A stretch of 64,000 nt of DNA from the NCBI GenBank assembly GCA_947495775.1, contig CANMAQ010000012.1:86451-150450 (forward strand), in the 5' to 3' direction. Below the pieces are notes generated by a model, which was given only the letters and a program-made list of their open reading frames with translations, had not been told where the DNA came from and made no database searches. The translations under genes were made by a program, and so were the position numbers. Positions 1-8,598 of the stretch are shown in pieces; the first letter of the stretch is position 1, and each line of letters opens with the position of its first letter. This stretch comes from Jejuia algarum (GTDB taxonomy: Bacteria > Bacteroidota > Bacteroidia > Flavobacteriales > Flavobacteriaceae).

Positions 1-163
1 CAGGCGTCATATGCCAGAGTGGTATTTAAACAATGAACCACCACCGCTAAAGCAGCGTTCAACATTTACAACCTTTCCGTTTTACAAAAAAGGAGACCCT
101 ACTATTCCTGCGGGATTATTAGGACCTGTACGCCTAAAAAGCACAAAAATTATTAAAAAATAG
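1..163 (+). CDS. C-terminal end of a GH106-like glycoside hydrolase (partial)
   Basis: The window opens inside a gene. The frame starting at base 2 is open for 53 residues and stops with TAG at 161-163. The residues MPEWY, a Pro-rich spacer, PAGLLGPV and a final KIIKK match the end of the next gene downstream, which has MPEWF, PAGLLGPV and KIITK. This is therefore the tail of a third tandem GH106-type alpha-L-rhamnosidase-like protein, ending in the small beta-sandwich domain typical of the family. Only 12 bases separate its stop from the next start, so the genes should be co-transcribed. The identification rests on this paralogy alone; the catalytic part lies outside the window. Confidence 0.8.
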   Translation, partial: RRHMPEWYLNNEPPPLKQRSTFTTFPFYKKGDPTIPAGLLGPVRLKSTKIIKK

Positions 164-175
164 AACTTTAAAATT

Positions 176-3100
176 ATGATAAAAAAGTATCTGTTATGGA
201 GTCTGCTCTTTGCTGTAGCCATTGGCTTTGGACAAAAGCCAGCAACGACAGGCCATCTTGAATCAGGCTTTATCAATCCGCCTCAGGACTCAAAACCACG
301 CACCTGGTACCATGTGAATAGCGATAACATGTCTAAAGCAGGATTTACAAAAGATTTAAAAGCCATAAAGGATGCTGGCATAGGCGGTATTTTGGTATTT
401 AACGTGTCTATGGGCTTACCAGAAGGCGATGTAACGTACAATTCGCAAGAACACCGCGATATTTTAACGCATGCAGCCAAAGAGTGTGAAGCCTTGGAAC
501 TAAGTTTTGGGGTACACAATTGCGATGGGTGGACCTCTAGCGGAGGACCTTGGGTAACACCAGAACACGCTATGAAGGTGGTGGTGCACAGCAGCCAAAT
601 TGTAAAAGGTGGAAAACAAGTTACATTACAACTTGCACAACCACCAGCACGACATGATTTTTATAAGGATATTGCTGTAGTGGCTTATCCAACCTTAGAA
701 ACCGAACTTATAGATGCCAGTGCAGCGCCAAAAATCACAACATCAAGTGCAACCTTTGATATCGCCTTAGCGACCGACGGTAAAACAACAACCCTATCAG
801 ATTTAAAACCTAAGGAATGGGTGCAATACGATTACGGAAAAGCGCATGCCATACAATCGATGTCGCTATTTTTTAACAAACGTAAAGGCACCGTTACCCT
901 TTTAAAATCTAACGATGGTGTAAATTTCACCAAAGCACATACCACTAAATTACAGCGTATAGGAAAGGACGAATGTTATGTGAAAGATCATTTTAAACCT
1001 ATCACAGCACGTTACTTCAGACTGCAAACCGATTTTGATGCAGGTATTTATGAGATGCAGCTTTCTGCAAATTATACCTTAGGCAATGAACTGGAATTTA
1101 CGTCTTACCGAAAAAATAAAAGACCACTGGGCAATCCAAACGCCAAAGACTTTATTAAAAAAGACGACATCATTGTTCTGACCAATAAAATGAATACTTC
1201 AGGTCAATTAAAAGCAAAATTACCCAAAGGGAATTGGACGGTTATGCGTTTTGGATATACGGCTTCTGGTGCTACAAACGAACCTGCTTCTGATGCTGGA
1301 ACAGGATTAGAAATCGATAAATTTAGCCGTAAAGCCTTAAAAATACACTACGATGCCTTTGTTGGTGAATTGGTAAAACAAGCTAAAATAGATGCGCCTA
1401 ATGCCTTGCAGTATGTAGAGATTGATAGTTATGAGGTAGGCCCTCAAAACTGGACGGACGGTATGGAAAAGACCTTTAAAAAGACCTATAATTACGATTT
1501 TGTACCGTTTTTACCCTTGTTTGCAGGGAAATATGTTGAAGACCTTCCCACAATTGATGGCGTCTTTTGGGATATGAAACGTTTGGTAAGCGATCTAATG
1601 GTTACCAATTATTTCGATTATTTTACCGAACTATGCCATGAAGATGGTCTGTTATCTTATATTGAACCTTATGGTTTTGTAGGTCCTTTTAACAGCTTAG
1701 ATGCAGGGCGAAATGCCGATATTCCTATGGGCGAATTTTGGTTAGGCAAACCCAATAAGCACAAAAGAGCCGCCGTATCTTCGGGACATATATATGGTAA
1801 AAATGTAATTTCGGCAGAAGCCTTTACCAGTACCAAATTAAATTGGAGTTTTCATCCCGCTTTAGCCAAACAAAAGGGCGATTACGAGTGGACAAACGGT
1901 ATTAACGAATACATGTTTCACCGTTTTGCACACCAATCCAACACCCATGTAGAACCAGGCATGTCTATGAGTTTTGTAGGCTCTCACATAGACCGTACCC
2001 AAACTTGGTGGGACAATGCAGGCCCAGAATGGATCCGTTATTTGGCACGAGGTTCCTATATGTTACGACAGGGAAATCCTGTGGTAGACCTCTTGGTATT
2101 TGTTGGCGATAGAGCGCCCAACCATGTCATTCACCCAAAACAACTCAAACCACAATTGCCAGCAGCGTATAAATACGATTGTGTAAATGCTGAGGTTATT
2201 ATTAATCGTTTAACGATAGACAATGGAAAATTAAAATTACCTAATGGCATTAGTTATAACGCTCTGGTATTACCAAAGCTACAGGCGATGAGTTTAGAGA
2301 CATTACGCGGACTTGAAAAATTAGCAACACAAGGGGCTTTAATTATAGGCCAAAAGCCAAAGCAATTAGGGGGCTATGTTCGTACCGCCGCAATGCAAGC
2401 AGAATTTGAAAGCCTAGTAGCGGCAATTTGGTCCAGTAAAACGACCTATAGTACTTACGAATGGGAACGTATATTTAAGGCGAATAACATCAAAAAAGAC
2501 CTTATCGTTAAAGGACAACCCGATTTTAATTACTACCACAGACGTACCGAGAATGAAGATATTTATTTCATTTACAATCATAATTTAACCGAATCTGAAA
2601 CGCTAGAATGCAGTTTTTTAGTAAACGGAAAAGTACCAGAATTATGGAAAAGTACCAGTGGAGAAATTGTTGAATTGGCAGCCTATTCTCATAAAGCGGG
2701 GAGAACAGAGGTATCAATTCATCTAAAACCTCAAGAATCGGTGTTTGTGGTGTTTAAAAAATCATCAAAAGGAGCAACTCAAATTACTGCTGTAGAAACA
2801 ACGGCTTCAAAGCCACCTTTATTTTCAATACATCAAAATAATCAAAAATTGAAGATGAAAGTTTTCGAAAACGGCAACTATTCAAGCTTAATCAATACGA
2901 CTGAAAAATGGAATATAAACGTTACCGATTTACCAAAACCTATAGCTATTGCTAACGAGTGGACCATCGATTTCCGTGAAGAAGACCATCACAAAGCGCA
3001 GTTAAAAACCAATACCTTATTGGATTGGACAACCCATAGGGACGAAGGTATTAAACACTATTCGGGAACAGCCATTTATAGTACCAAGTTTAATGTAAAA

Positions 3101-3544
3101 AAAGGCCTGTTGAAAGCAGACCGACACTTTACGCTAAATCTTGGCGAGGTTCATGTTATTGCAGAAGTCACGCTTAACGGAAAGCCTATAGGCGTAAGCT
3201 GGTTAGCCCCTTACAGTCTAGACGTTACAGCAGCATTACAAGAAGGCGAAAACGAATTGGTAATTGCGGTAACCAACCAATGGACCAACCGTTTAATAGG
3301 CGATGAAAAATTACCCAACCAAACGGGATACGATATCAGGAGAAATAAACGTGGTTTTGGCCCTTCTAATTTTAGAGGAGATATGGTAAAAATGCCAGAA
3401 TGGTTCAGACACAATAAACCACTTCCAGAAGGCCCTAGAACAACCTTTAGTGCGTATTCGTTTCAAAAAGCGACCGATAAATTACTACCCGCAGGTTTGT
3501 TAGGCCCTGTAAGCATTACAACCTCAAAAATAATAACAAAATAA
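176..3544 (+). CDS. GH106-family alpha-L-rhamnosidase-like protein, exported
   Basis: This 1122-residue protein has a Sec signal peptide (about residues 1-20, ending near GFGQ). The region from about 30 to 130 carries the GH106 N-terminal signature: PP near residue 36, a KPRTWYH segment, then KDLKAIKDAGIGG. Two conserved acidic positions fit the GH106 catalytic pair: E420 in SYEVG and E548 in SAEAF, 128 residues apart. Residues about 177-301 look like an inserted discoidin-type (F5/8-C) sandwich that the next paralogue lacks. The C-terminus (about 950-1122) is a GH2-like galactose-binding fold with LNGKPIG and NRLIGDE motifs. GH106 enzymes release terminal alpha-L-rhamnose, often from complex pectins or ulvan oligosaccharides. 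The family call is firm; the exact linkage is inferred. It sits between two other GH106 genes at the head of a catabolic operon. Confidence 0.88.
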   Translation: MIKKYLLWSLLFAVAIGFGQKPATTGHLESGFINPPQDSKPRTWYHVNSDNMSKAGFTKDLKAIKDAGIGGILVFNVSMGLPEGDVTYNSQEHRDILTHAAKECEALELSFGVHNCDGWTSSGGPWVTPEHAMKVVVHSSQIVKGGKQVTLQLAQPPARHDFYKDIAVVAYPTLETELIDASAAPKITTSSATFDIALATDGKTTTLSDLKPKEWVQYDYGKAHAIQSMSLFFNKRKGTVTLLKSNDGVNFTKAHTTKLQRIGKDECYVKDHFKPITARYFRLQTDFDAGIYEMQLSANYTLGNELEFTSYRKNKRPLGNPNAKDFIKKDDIIVLTNKMNTSGQLKAKLPKGNWTVMRFGYTASGATNEPASDAGTGLEIDKFSRKALKIHYDAFVGELVKQAKIDAPNALQYVEIDSYEVGPQNWTDGMEKTFKKTYNYDFVPFLPLFAGKYVEDLPTIDGVFWDMKRLVSDLMVTNYFDYFTELCHEDGLLSYIEPYGFVGPFNSLDAGRNADIPMGEFWLGKPNKHKRAAVSSGHIYGKNVISAEAFTSTKLNWSFHPALAKQKGDYEWTNGINEYMFHRFAHQSNTHVEPGMSMSFVGSHIDRTQTWWDNAGPEWIRYLARGSYMLRQGNPVVDLLVFVGDRAPNHVIHPKQLKPQLPAAYKYDCVNAEVIINRLTIDNGKLKLPNGISYNALVLPKLQAMSLETLRGLEKLATQGALIIGQKPKQLGGYVRTAAMQAEFESLVAAIWSSKTTYSTYEWERIFKANNIKKDLIVKGQPDFNYYHRRTENEDIYFIYNHNLTESETLECSFLVNGKVPELWKSTSGEIVELAAYSHKAGRTEVSIHLKPQESVFVVFKKSSKGATQITAVETTASKPPLFSIHQNNQKLKMKVFENGNYSSLINTTEKWNINVTDLPKPIAIANEWTIDFREEDHHKAQLKTNTLLDWTTHRDEGIKHYSGTAIYSTKFNVKKGLLKADRHFTLNLGEVHVIAEVTLNGKPIGVSWLAPYSLDVTAALQEGENELVIAVTNQWTNRLIGDEKLPNQTGYDIRRNKRGFGPSNFRGDMVKMPEWFRHNKPLPEGPRTTFSAYSFQKATDKLLPAGLLGPVSITTSKIITK

Positions 3545-3554
3545 GGTGTCGATT

Positions 3555-6500
3555 ATGAAGAAGAAAATATATATTATTATAACTGTTTTATGGTGTAGCA
3601 TAGCTCTCTATGCACAAGAGGTGCCTGCTACTTTAGAAGCAGGATTTAAAACACCACCCAATGCAGCAAAAGCCAGAACATGGTGGCATTGGATAAGTGG
3701 TAACGTTTCTAAGTCTGGTATAACAAAAGATTTAGAAGCCATGAAACACGTAGGCATTCAGGAAGCGCAATTGTTTAACGTGCATTTAGGTTTTCCAAAA
3801 GGCGGGATTACCTATTTAAGCGAAGAATGGTTAGACTTATTTCACTTTGCAGCCACAGAAGCAAAGCGTTTAGATTTAGAATTGGCATTTCATAATAGTG
3901 CAGGCTGGTCGTCTAGCGGCGGCCCTTGGGTTACCGAAGAAAATGCCATGCAAACCGTAGTTTCTAGCGAGCTTATTGTTGATGGAGGACGTCTGTTGAA
4001 AAAAGCACTTCCAAAGCCAAAAACCAAGTTTACCTATTACCAAGATATTGCTGTTTTAGCCTTTCCAAAACCTAAGGCATCCGTTAAGATTGATGGCTTA
4101 GATTATAAAATATTATCCGATAGAATTCGGAACCATTTATTGCCAGATACCAAGGCAATTTCAAAAGATGCCATTGTAAAAAAGGAACGTATTATAGACA
4201 TTAGTTCTAAATTGTCTGAAGAAGGTATTTTAGAATGGGAAGCGCCCAAGGGCGAATGGGTTATTCTACGAATAGGGCATACGCCTAATGGTGCAAAAAA
4301 CAGACCCGCAGTAGATGGTGGACATGGTTTAGAAGTCGATAAAATGTCTAAAAAAGCTTTAGACGCCTATTGGAAAGCGGGTGTACAACCCATTTTGAAT
4401 AAACTAGGCGATTTAGTTGGAGAAACCGTAACAAATTGTTTGATTGACAGCTACGAGGTTGGGGCACAAAACTGGACAACAGGTTTTGAACAGCAATTTA
4501 AAAAACGAAGAGGTTACGACATGACACCGTATTTGGCAACCTTAGCAGGCTATTATGTAGATAGTGGTGAAGTTACAGAGCGTTTTCAGTGGGATTTTAG
4601 ACGTACCATTGGCGATGCCATGGCCGAAAACTATTATGGCCATTTTGCAGAATTGTGTCATAAAAACAAACTAAAATTTTCTGTAGAACCCTATTGGGGC
4701 CCTTTTGATAATATGCAAGTAGGCGCAAAAGGCGATATCGTGATGTGTGAGTTTTGGAGTGGAGGCTACCCGTTTTTTGATTCTTCAAAATTTGTATCTT
4801 CTATAGCCCATTTAAACGGAAGCAGCATTGTTGGGGCAGAATCTTTTACCGGTATTGGGGGCTGGGACAAACACCCTGCAACGATAAAATCTATTGGCGA
4901 TAAAGCATGGGCAGAAGGCATTACCCGATTTATATTTCATACCTATGTGCATCAACCTTGGGATGTTGCCCCAGGTATAGCCTTAAGTTACCACGGTTTT
5001 GATTTTAACCGTTTAAATACCTGGTGGAGTCAAAGCAAAAGTTATTTGGATTATTTGGCCAAATCGCAATACTTATTACAACAAGGCACTAATGTTGCAG
5101 AGGTATTGGTGTTTACAGGCGATTCGTCTCCCAACACCGCATTTTTATTGCCAGAACTTAAAACAGCGGGCTATGATTATGACTTAATCGGAGCTCATAA
5201 ACTCCCCGAATTATCCGTGAAAAACGGTAAAATCGTTACAAAATTTGGAGTCGCATACGAAGTGCTAAGTTTACCCGAAAGTGATTGGATAACGCCTAAA
5301 ACATTAAAGATTATAGAGGCATTGGTTAAAAAAGGCGCAACAGTTATAGGGCACAAACCTAAAAAATCGCCTAGTTTGAGCAATTACCCCGAAAGTGATG
5401 CTTATATAAAACGTACAGCTAGTGCCCTTTGGGATAAAGGGCTAATAAAAACCATTAGCGTTCAAGAGTTTTTAACTAAAAAGAAGATTGTTCCAGATTT
5501 TTCTATTGCCGAGGCGAATAGGGAAGACATTGGGTTTATACACAGAAAAACAAAGGACGCCGAGATCTATTTTATAGCCAATGCCAAAAAGGAAAAAGTG
5601 GCATTTACAGGACGTTTTAAAGTCGCAAATAAATCACCTGAAATTTGGAATGCAGAAACAGGAGATATTAAAAAAGTAGCCGTTTGGAAAAGTAATGATG
5701 ATGGTACTATAAATATTCCTATTGTTTTAGATAGTGAACAGTCTGTTTTTGTAGTATTTAAAGAAAATTCAGTAGATAAAAATCACATTGTTGAAGCTGA
5801 TGTAAAATTAGAAAAACCAACACCAGCACCACTATCTAACTTAAAAATCATAAAAGCAGAATATGGTAACTTTTTGCAAGAAGGCTTAATCGACATTACA
5901 GCTAAAGTTGCAGCCGAGGTAAAGGGTGGGACATTAAATTTTCAGATGTCTAGAGCCTTTTGCGATTGCGATCCAGCGATGGGTTATGTTAAAGAGTTTC
6001 GAATGGAATATCAAATTGGAGATAAGGTCGAACATGTACATGCCGAAGAACGAGAGTTTGTTAAAATAGATGCAGGAAACCAACCCCTCAAAATCATTTC
6101 TGCGGTATTTGGTAAATTTAAAGCAGAAACCAAAGGGGTGCCTAAAAATTTTGAAGCTTTTGATGTTACCGAAGACATCAAAGCACAAGTAGCTTCAGAA
6201 CATTTGAATATCAAAATCTCAGATGAATTGGTTCATGGTAAAGCATTAAAAAACGCTACTAATTTTCTAAAAATTACATTCGAAACCGATGGCAATTCAA
6301 GAACCACTATAATTCCAGAAGGCGAATTTTTGAATTTAAACCGATCTATACCCACATCAGAAATTTATAAAACCAAAGGCACTACCATTTGGAAAACGCC
6401 TTTTTCTGGACGTTTATCGTATACGACAGCTTCAGGAAAGTCAAAAGAAGTAAAAGTAACCGTTCCAAAGCCGATAAACCTATCTGACAATTGGGAGGTC

Positions 6501-7034
6501 ACATTTCCTTTAAAAGATGGTACAGCACTAAAGCAGCACTTTACAACCTTATCATCTTGGTCGGAAGTAGCAGAAGACGATATTCAGCATTTTTCAGGTA
6601 CTGCAATTTATGAAAAACAATTCACCCTATCTAAAAAGCAGTTATGCAAGGACAATGCATTTGAATTGGATTTAGGAAGCGTAGCGGTAATTGCAGAGGT
6701 TAGTGTAAATGGTAAAAAAGTAAGCACCCTATGGAAAGCACCTTTTAGAGTTGCTATTGGTAATTATGTCAAAAAAGGTCAAAATACCATACAATTAAAA
6801 ATTACAAATTTATGGGTAAACCGCTTGATTGGCGACGAAAAAGAACCTTTAGATTACCAGCGCAGAGGTAATAAAACCAAGGTGCTTCCTAGTTGGTTAT
6901 CACGTCCAGAATCTCGTGATTCTAAACGACAAACATTTTCCTCGTGGAAGCATTGGAAAAAAGATGATGAATTAAAAATGTCTGGTTTATTAGGCCCTGT
7001 ACAACTTCAATTTTATAAAAAAACAGCGCTATAA
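3555..7034 (+). CDS. GH106-family alpha-L-rhamnosidase-like protein with extra C-terminal modules, exported
   Basis: This 1159-residue paralogue of the upstream gene starts 10 bases after its stop. A GTG lies 9 bases earlier, but the ATG at 3555 gives a clean signal peptide (about 1-20, ending ALYAQ). The GH106 signature RTWWHWISGN and the LEAMKHVGIQEAQLF helix are near the N-terminus. The putative catalytic glutamates are E301 (SYEVG) and E429 (GAESF), with the same 128-residue spacing as in the neighbour. It lacks the neighbour's discoidin-like insert. Instead, residues about 760-927 hold two successive modules resembling DUF3395-type sandwiches (AEYG...DIT...CDPAMGYVK, then AVFG...FDVTEDI). 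The last 170 residues are a GH2-like sugar-binding domain. Different accessory modules suggest the tandem enzymes act on different oligosaccharides of the same polymer. Confidence 0.87.
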   Translation: MKKKIYIIITVLWCSIALYAQEVPATLEAGFKTPPNAAKARTWWHWISGNVSKSGITKDLEAMKHVGIQEAQLFNVHLGFPKGGITYLSEEWLDLFHFAATEAKRLDLELAFHNSAGWSSSGGPWVTEENAMQTVVSSELIVDGGRLLKKALPKPKTKFTYYQDIAVLAFPKPKASVKIDGLDYKILSDRIRNHLLPDTKAISKDAIVKKERIIDISSKLSEEGILEWEAPKGEWVILRIGHTPNGAKNRPAVDGGHGLEVDKMSKKALDAYWKAGVQPILNKLGDLVGETVTNCLIDSYEVGAQNWTTGFEQQFKKRRGYDMTPYLATLAGYYVDSGEVTERFQWDFRRTIGDAMAENYYGHFAELCHKNKLKFSVEPYWGPFDNMQVGAKGDIVMCEFWSGGYPFFDSSKFVSSIAHLNGSSIVGAESFTGIGGWDKHPATIKSIGDKAWAEGITRFIFHTYVHQPWDVAPGIALSYHGFDFNRLNTWWSQSKSYLDYLAKSQYLLQQGTNVAEVLVFTGDSSPNTAFLLPELKTAGYDYDLIGAHKLPELSVKNGKIVTKFGVAYEVLSLPESDWITPKTLKIIEALVKKGATVIGHKPKKSPSLSNYPESDAYIKRTASALWDKGLIKTISVQEFLTKKKIVPDFSIAEANREDIGFIHRKTKDAEIYFIANAKKEKVAFTGRFKVANKSPEIWNAETGDIKKVAVWKSNDDGTINIPIVLDSEQSVFVVFKENSVDKNHIVEADVKLEKPTPAPLSNLKIIKAEYGNFLQEGLIDITAKVAAEVKGGTLNFQMSRAFCDCDPAMGYVKEFRMEYQIGDKVEHVHAEEREFVKIDAGNQPLKIISAVFGKFKAETKGVPKNFEAFDVTEDIKAQVASEHLNIKISDELVHGKALKNATNFLKITFETDGNSRTTIIPEGEFLNLNRSIPTSEIYKTKGTTIWKTPFSGRLSYTTASGKSKEVKVTVPKPINLSDNWEVTFPLKDGTALKQHFTTLSSWSEVAEDDIQHFSGTAIYEKQFTLSKKQLCKDNAFELDLGSVAVIAEVSVNGKKVSTLWKAPFRVAIGNYVKKGQNTIQLKITNLWVNRLIGDEKEPLDYQRRGNKTKVLPSWLSRPESRDSKRQTFSSWKHWKKDDELKMSGLLGPVQLQFYKKTAL

Positions 7035-7036
7035 CT

Positions 7037-8464
7037 ATGATATTCAATACACACATTTTTAAAATACTATGCATTTGTTTTTGCCTTTTAGGATGTGCAT
7101 CAACACAAAAAGATACTACCAAAACCACAAAATCGCATAAAACGGTCGATTACTTTGCCGATAATGGTTTTGGAAATGCTGTGGCCATCGTACAACATCC
7201 TGCAGGAGTTTATCATAATGGAATTACTTACGTATGCTACCAAGGCGAAAAGGAAGACCCTTATGTAGCGTCTTACAATCATACCACAAAAGAATGGAAA
7301 GGCCCATTTAAAGCGGGGGTAAGTGAAATGGGTAAAGACCCTAATCGTAAGAAAAGAATAGATAACCACGGTAAACCTGCCATACTTATAGATGATGCAG
7401 GCTATATCCATATTGCTTTTGGTGGGCATGGAGGTGCTCCCACAGATGGAGAAAATCCGTTAGGCAATCATCATTATGGTAAAAATTTGCATGCAGTTTC
7501 TAAAAAGCCTTTAGATATTTCTTCATGGCAAACATTAGATAATGTATCATTGTTTGGAACCTACAGTCAGTTTGTAAAAATGGATAACGGCGATATGTAT
7601 TTGTTTTACCGTCATGGCGCACACAGGAGTGATTGGGTGTATCAAAAATCTACAGACAATGGTGTTACTTTTGGTGCGCCTGTTTCATTTTTAAAACATA
7701 AACGCTTACAAAATATTGAAGCCGAAGATTCTTGGTACCCTTGGGTAAGCAAAGGGAATGGAAATGATATTATTGTAGCGTTCGATTATCATATTTGTAG
7801 AGATAATAAAAACGCGCAAGATGCTAGAGGGCATATACCAGAAAGGCATAATATCTATTACATGGTATTTGATACTAAAACAGGCGTGTGGAAAAATGTT
7901 AAAAACGAACCATTACAAATGCCTTTAACTAAGGAAATGGCAGACCAAAAAACGTTGGTAAGGGAAATTCCTGACGATTGGACATTTCAAGGTGTGGTTG
8001 ATGTAGATCCTAATGGAAACCCGCAAGTTTGTATGATGGTAGGGCCTGATGTAGGAGAGAAGAGAAGCGGCCCTAAACGCATACAGTATTTTAGATGGGG
8101 CGGAAAAAATTGGCTAAAAAGTAATAATAAAGACCTGCCCAGAGGTAATGGTGATATAGAAGTAAAATCATCAAAAGAAGTAAGTCTATATATAGAAAGT
8201 AAAACGAGCGACGATGTTGGAGAAGTTAGCAGATGGGATAGCTTTAATGGTGGTGCATCCTTTAAAAAAGGAACGGTGCTTTTACGTCGAAAAAATGCTG
8301 CTTTCGTGATATCATCACTTATAGATAATCCGCATCCCGACGCTCGAATTATTGTAGGAGAAAGAAAATACGGAACAGACTACAGGAAAATGTATTTGTT
8401 AGGAGATAACGGTCCTATTAAACGTGTAAAAAGTGAAGCTAAAATTTTAAAGAAGAAGCGGTAA
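7037..8464 (+). CDS. PL25-like ulvan lyase (BNR_4 seven-bladed propeller lipoprotein)
   Basis: This 475-residue protein begins with a lipoprotein signal whose lipobox is LLGC, with Cys20 as the lipidated residue, so it is probably surface or outer-membrane anchored. The body is a BNR_4-type beta-propeller with repeated blade motifs (DDAGYIHIAFGG, MDNGDMYLFYRHG, DVDPNGNPQ). H111 in DNHGKPA, H131 in FGGHGG and Y176 in GTYSQF have the spacing I recall for the histidine pair and tyrosine of the characterised PL25 ulvan lyase (H123, H143, Y188). PL24/PL25 enzymes cut ulvan by beta-elimination between sulfated rhamnose and a uronic acid, leaving an unsaturated uronate. It lies 2 bases after the GH106 gene and upstream of uronate-catabolic genes, which fits this role. 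PL24 or an uncharacterised BNR_4 protein is the alternative. Confidence 0.75.
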   Translation: MIFNTHIFKILCICFCLLGCASTQKDTTKTTKSHKTVDYFADNGFGNAVAIVQHPAGVYHNGITYVCYQGEKEDPYVASYNHTTKEWKGPFKAGVSEMGKDPNRKKRIDNHGKPAILIDDAGYIHIAFGGHGGAPTDGENPLGNHHYGKNLHAVSKKPLDISSWQTLDNVSLFGTYSQFVKMDNGDMYLFYRHGAHRSDWVYQKSTDNGVTFGAPVSFLKHKRLQNIEAEDSWYPWVSKGNGNDIIVAFDYHICRDNKNAQDARGHIPERHNIYYMVFDTKTGVWKNVKNEPLQMPLTKEMADQKTLVREIPDDWTFQGVVDVDPNGNPQVCMMVGPDVGEKRSGPKRIQYFRWGGKNWLKSNNKDLPRGNGDIEVKSSKEVSLYIESKTSDDVGEVSRWDSFNGGASFKKGTVLLRRKNAAFVISSLIDNPHPDARIIVGERKYGTDYRKMYLLGDNGPIKRVKSEAKILKKKR

Positions 8465-8530
8465 AAGAATAAAAGGGAAACTCAACGAGTTAAAGCGTTA
8501 ATTATTTCAATGTAAATATCGCTTTTTAGA

Positions 8531-8550
8531 GGTATTCATGTGAAAATACC
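8531..8550. promoter_or_regulatory. weak inverted repeat upstream of uxaB
   Basis: GGTATT (8531-8536) and AATACC (8545-8550) form a 6-bp inverted repeat with an 8-base spacer. A second AATACC half-site lies at 8557-8562. They sit in the 134-base gap between the lyase gene and uxaB, one of the larger gaps in the operon. It could be an operator or an mRNA hairpin; six base pairs is weak evidence. Confidence 0.2.
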
Positions 8551-8598
8551 CTATTAAAATACCTGTAATAATGCCATTAAAAAAAGAGTGCATAAACA

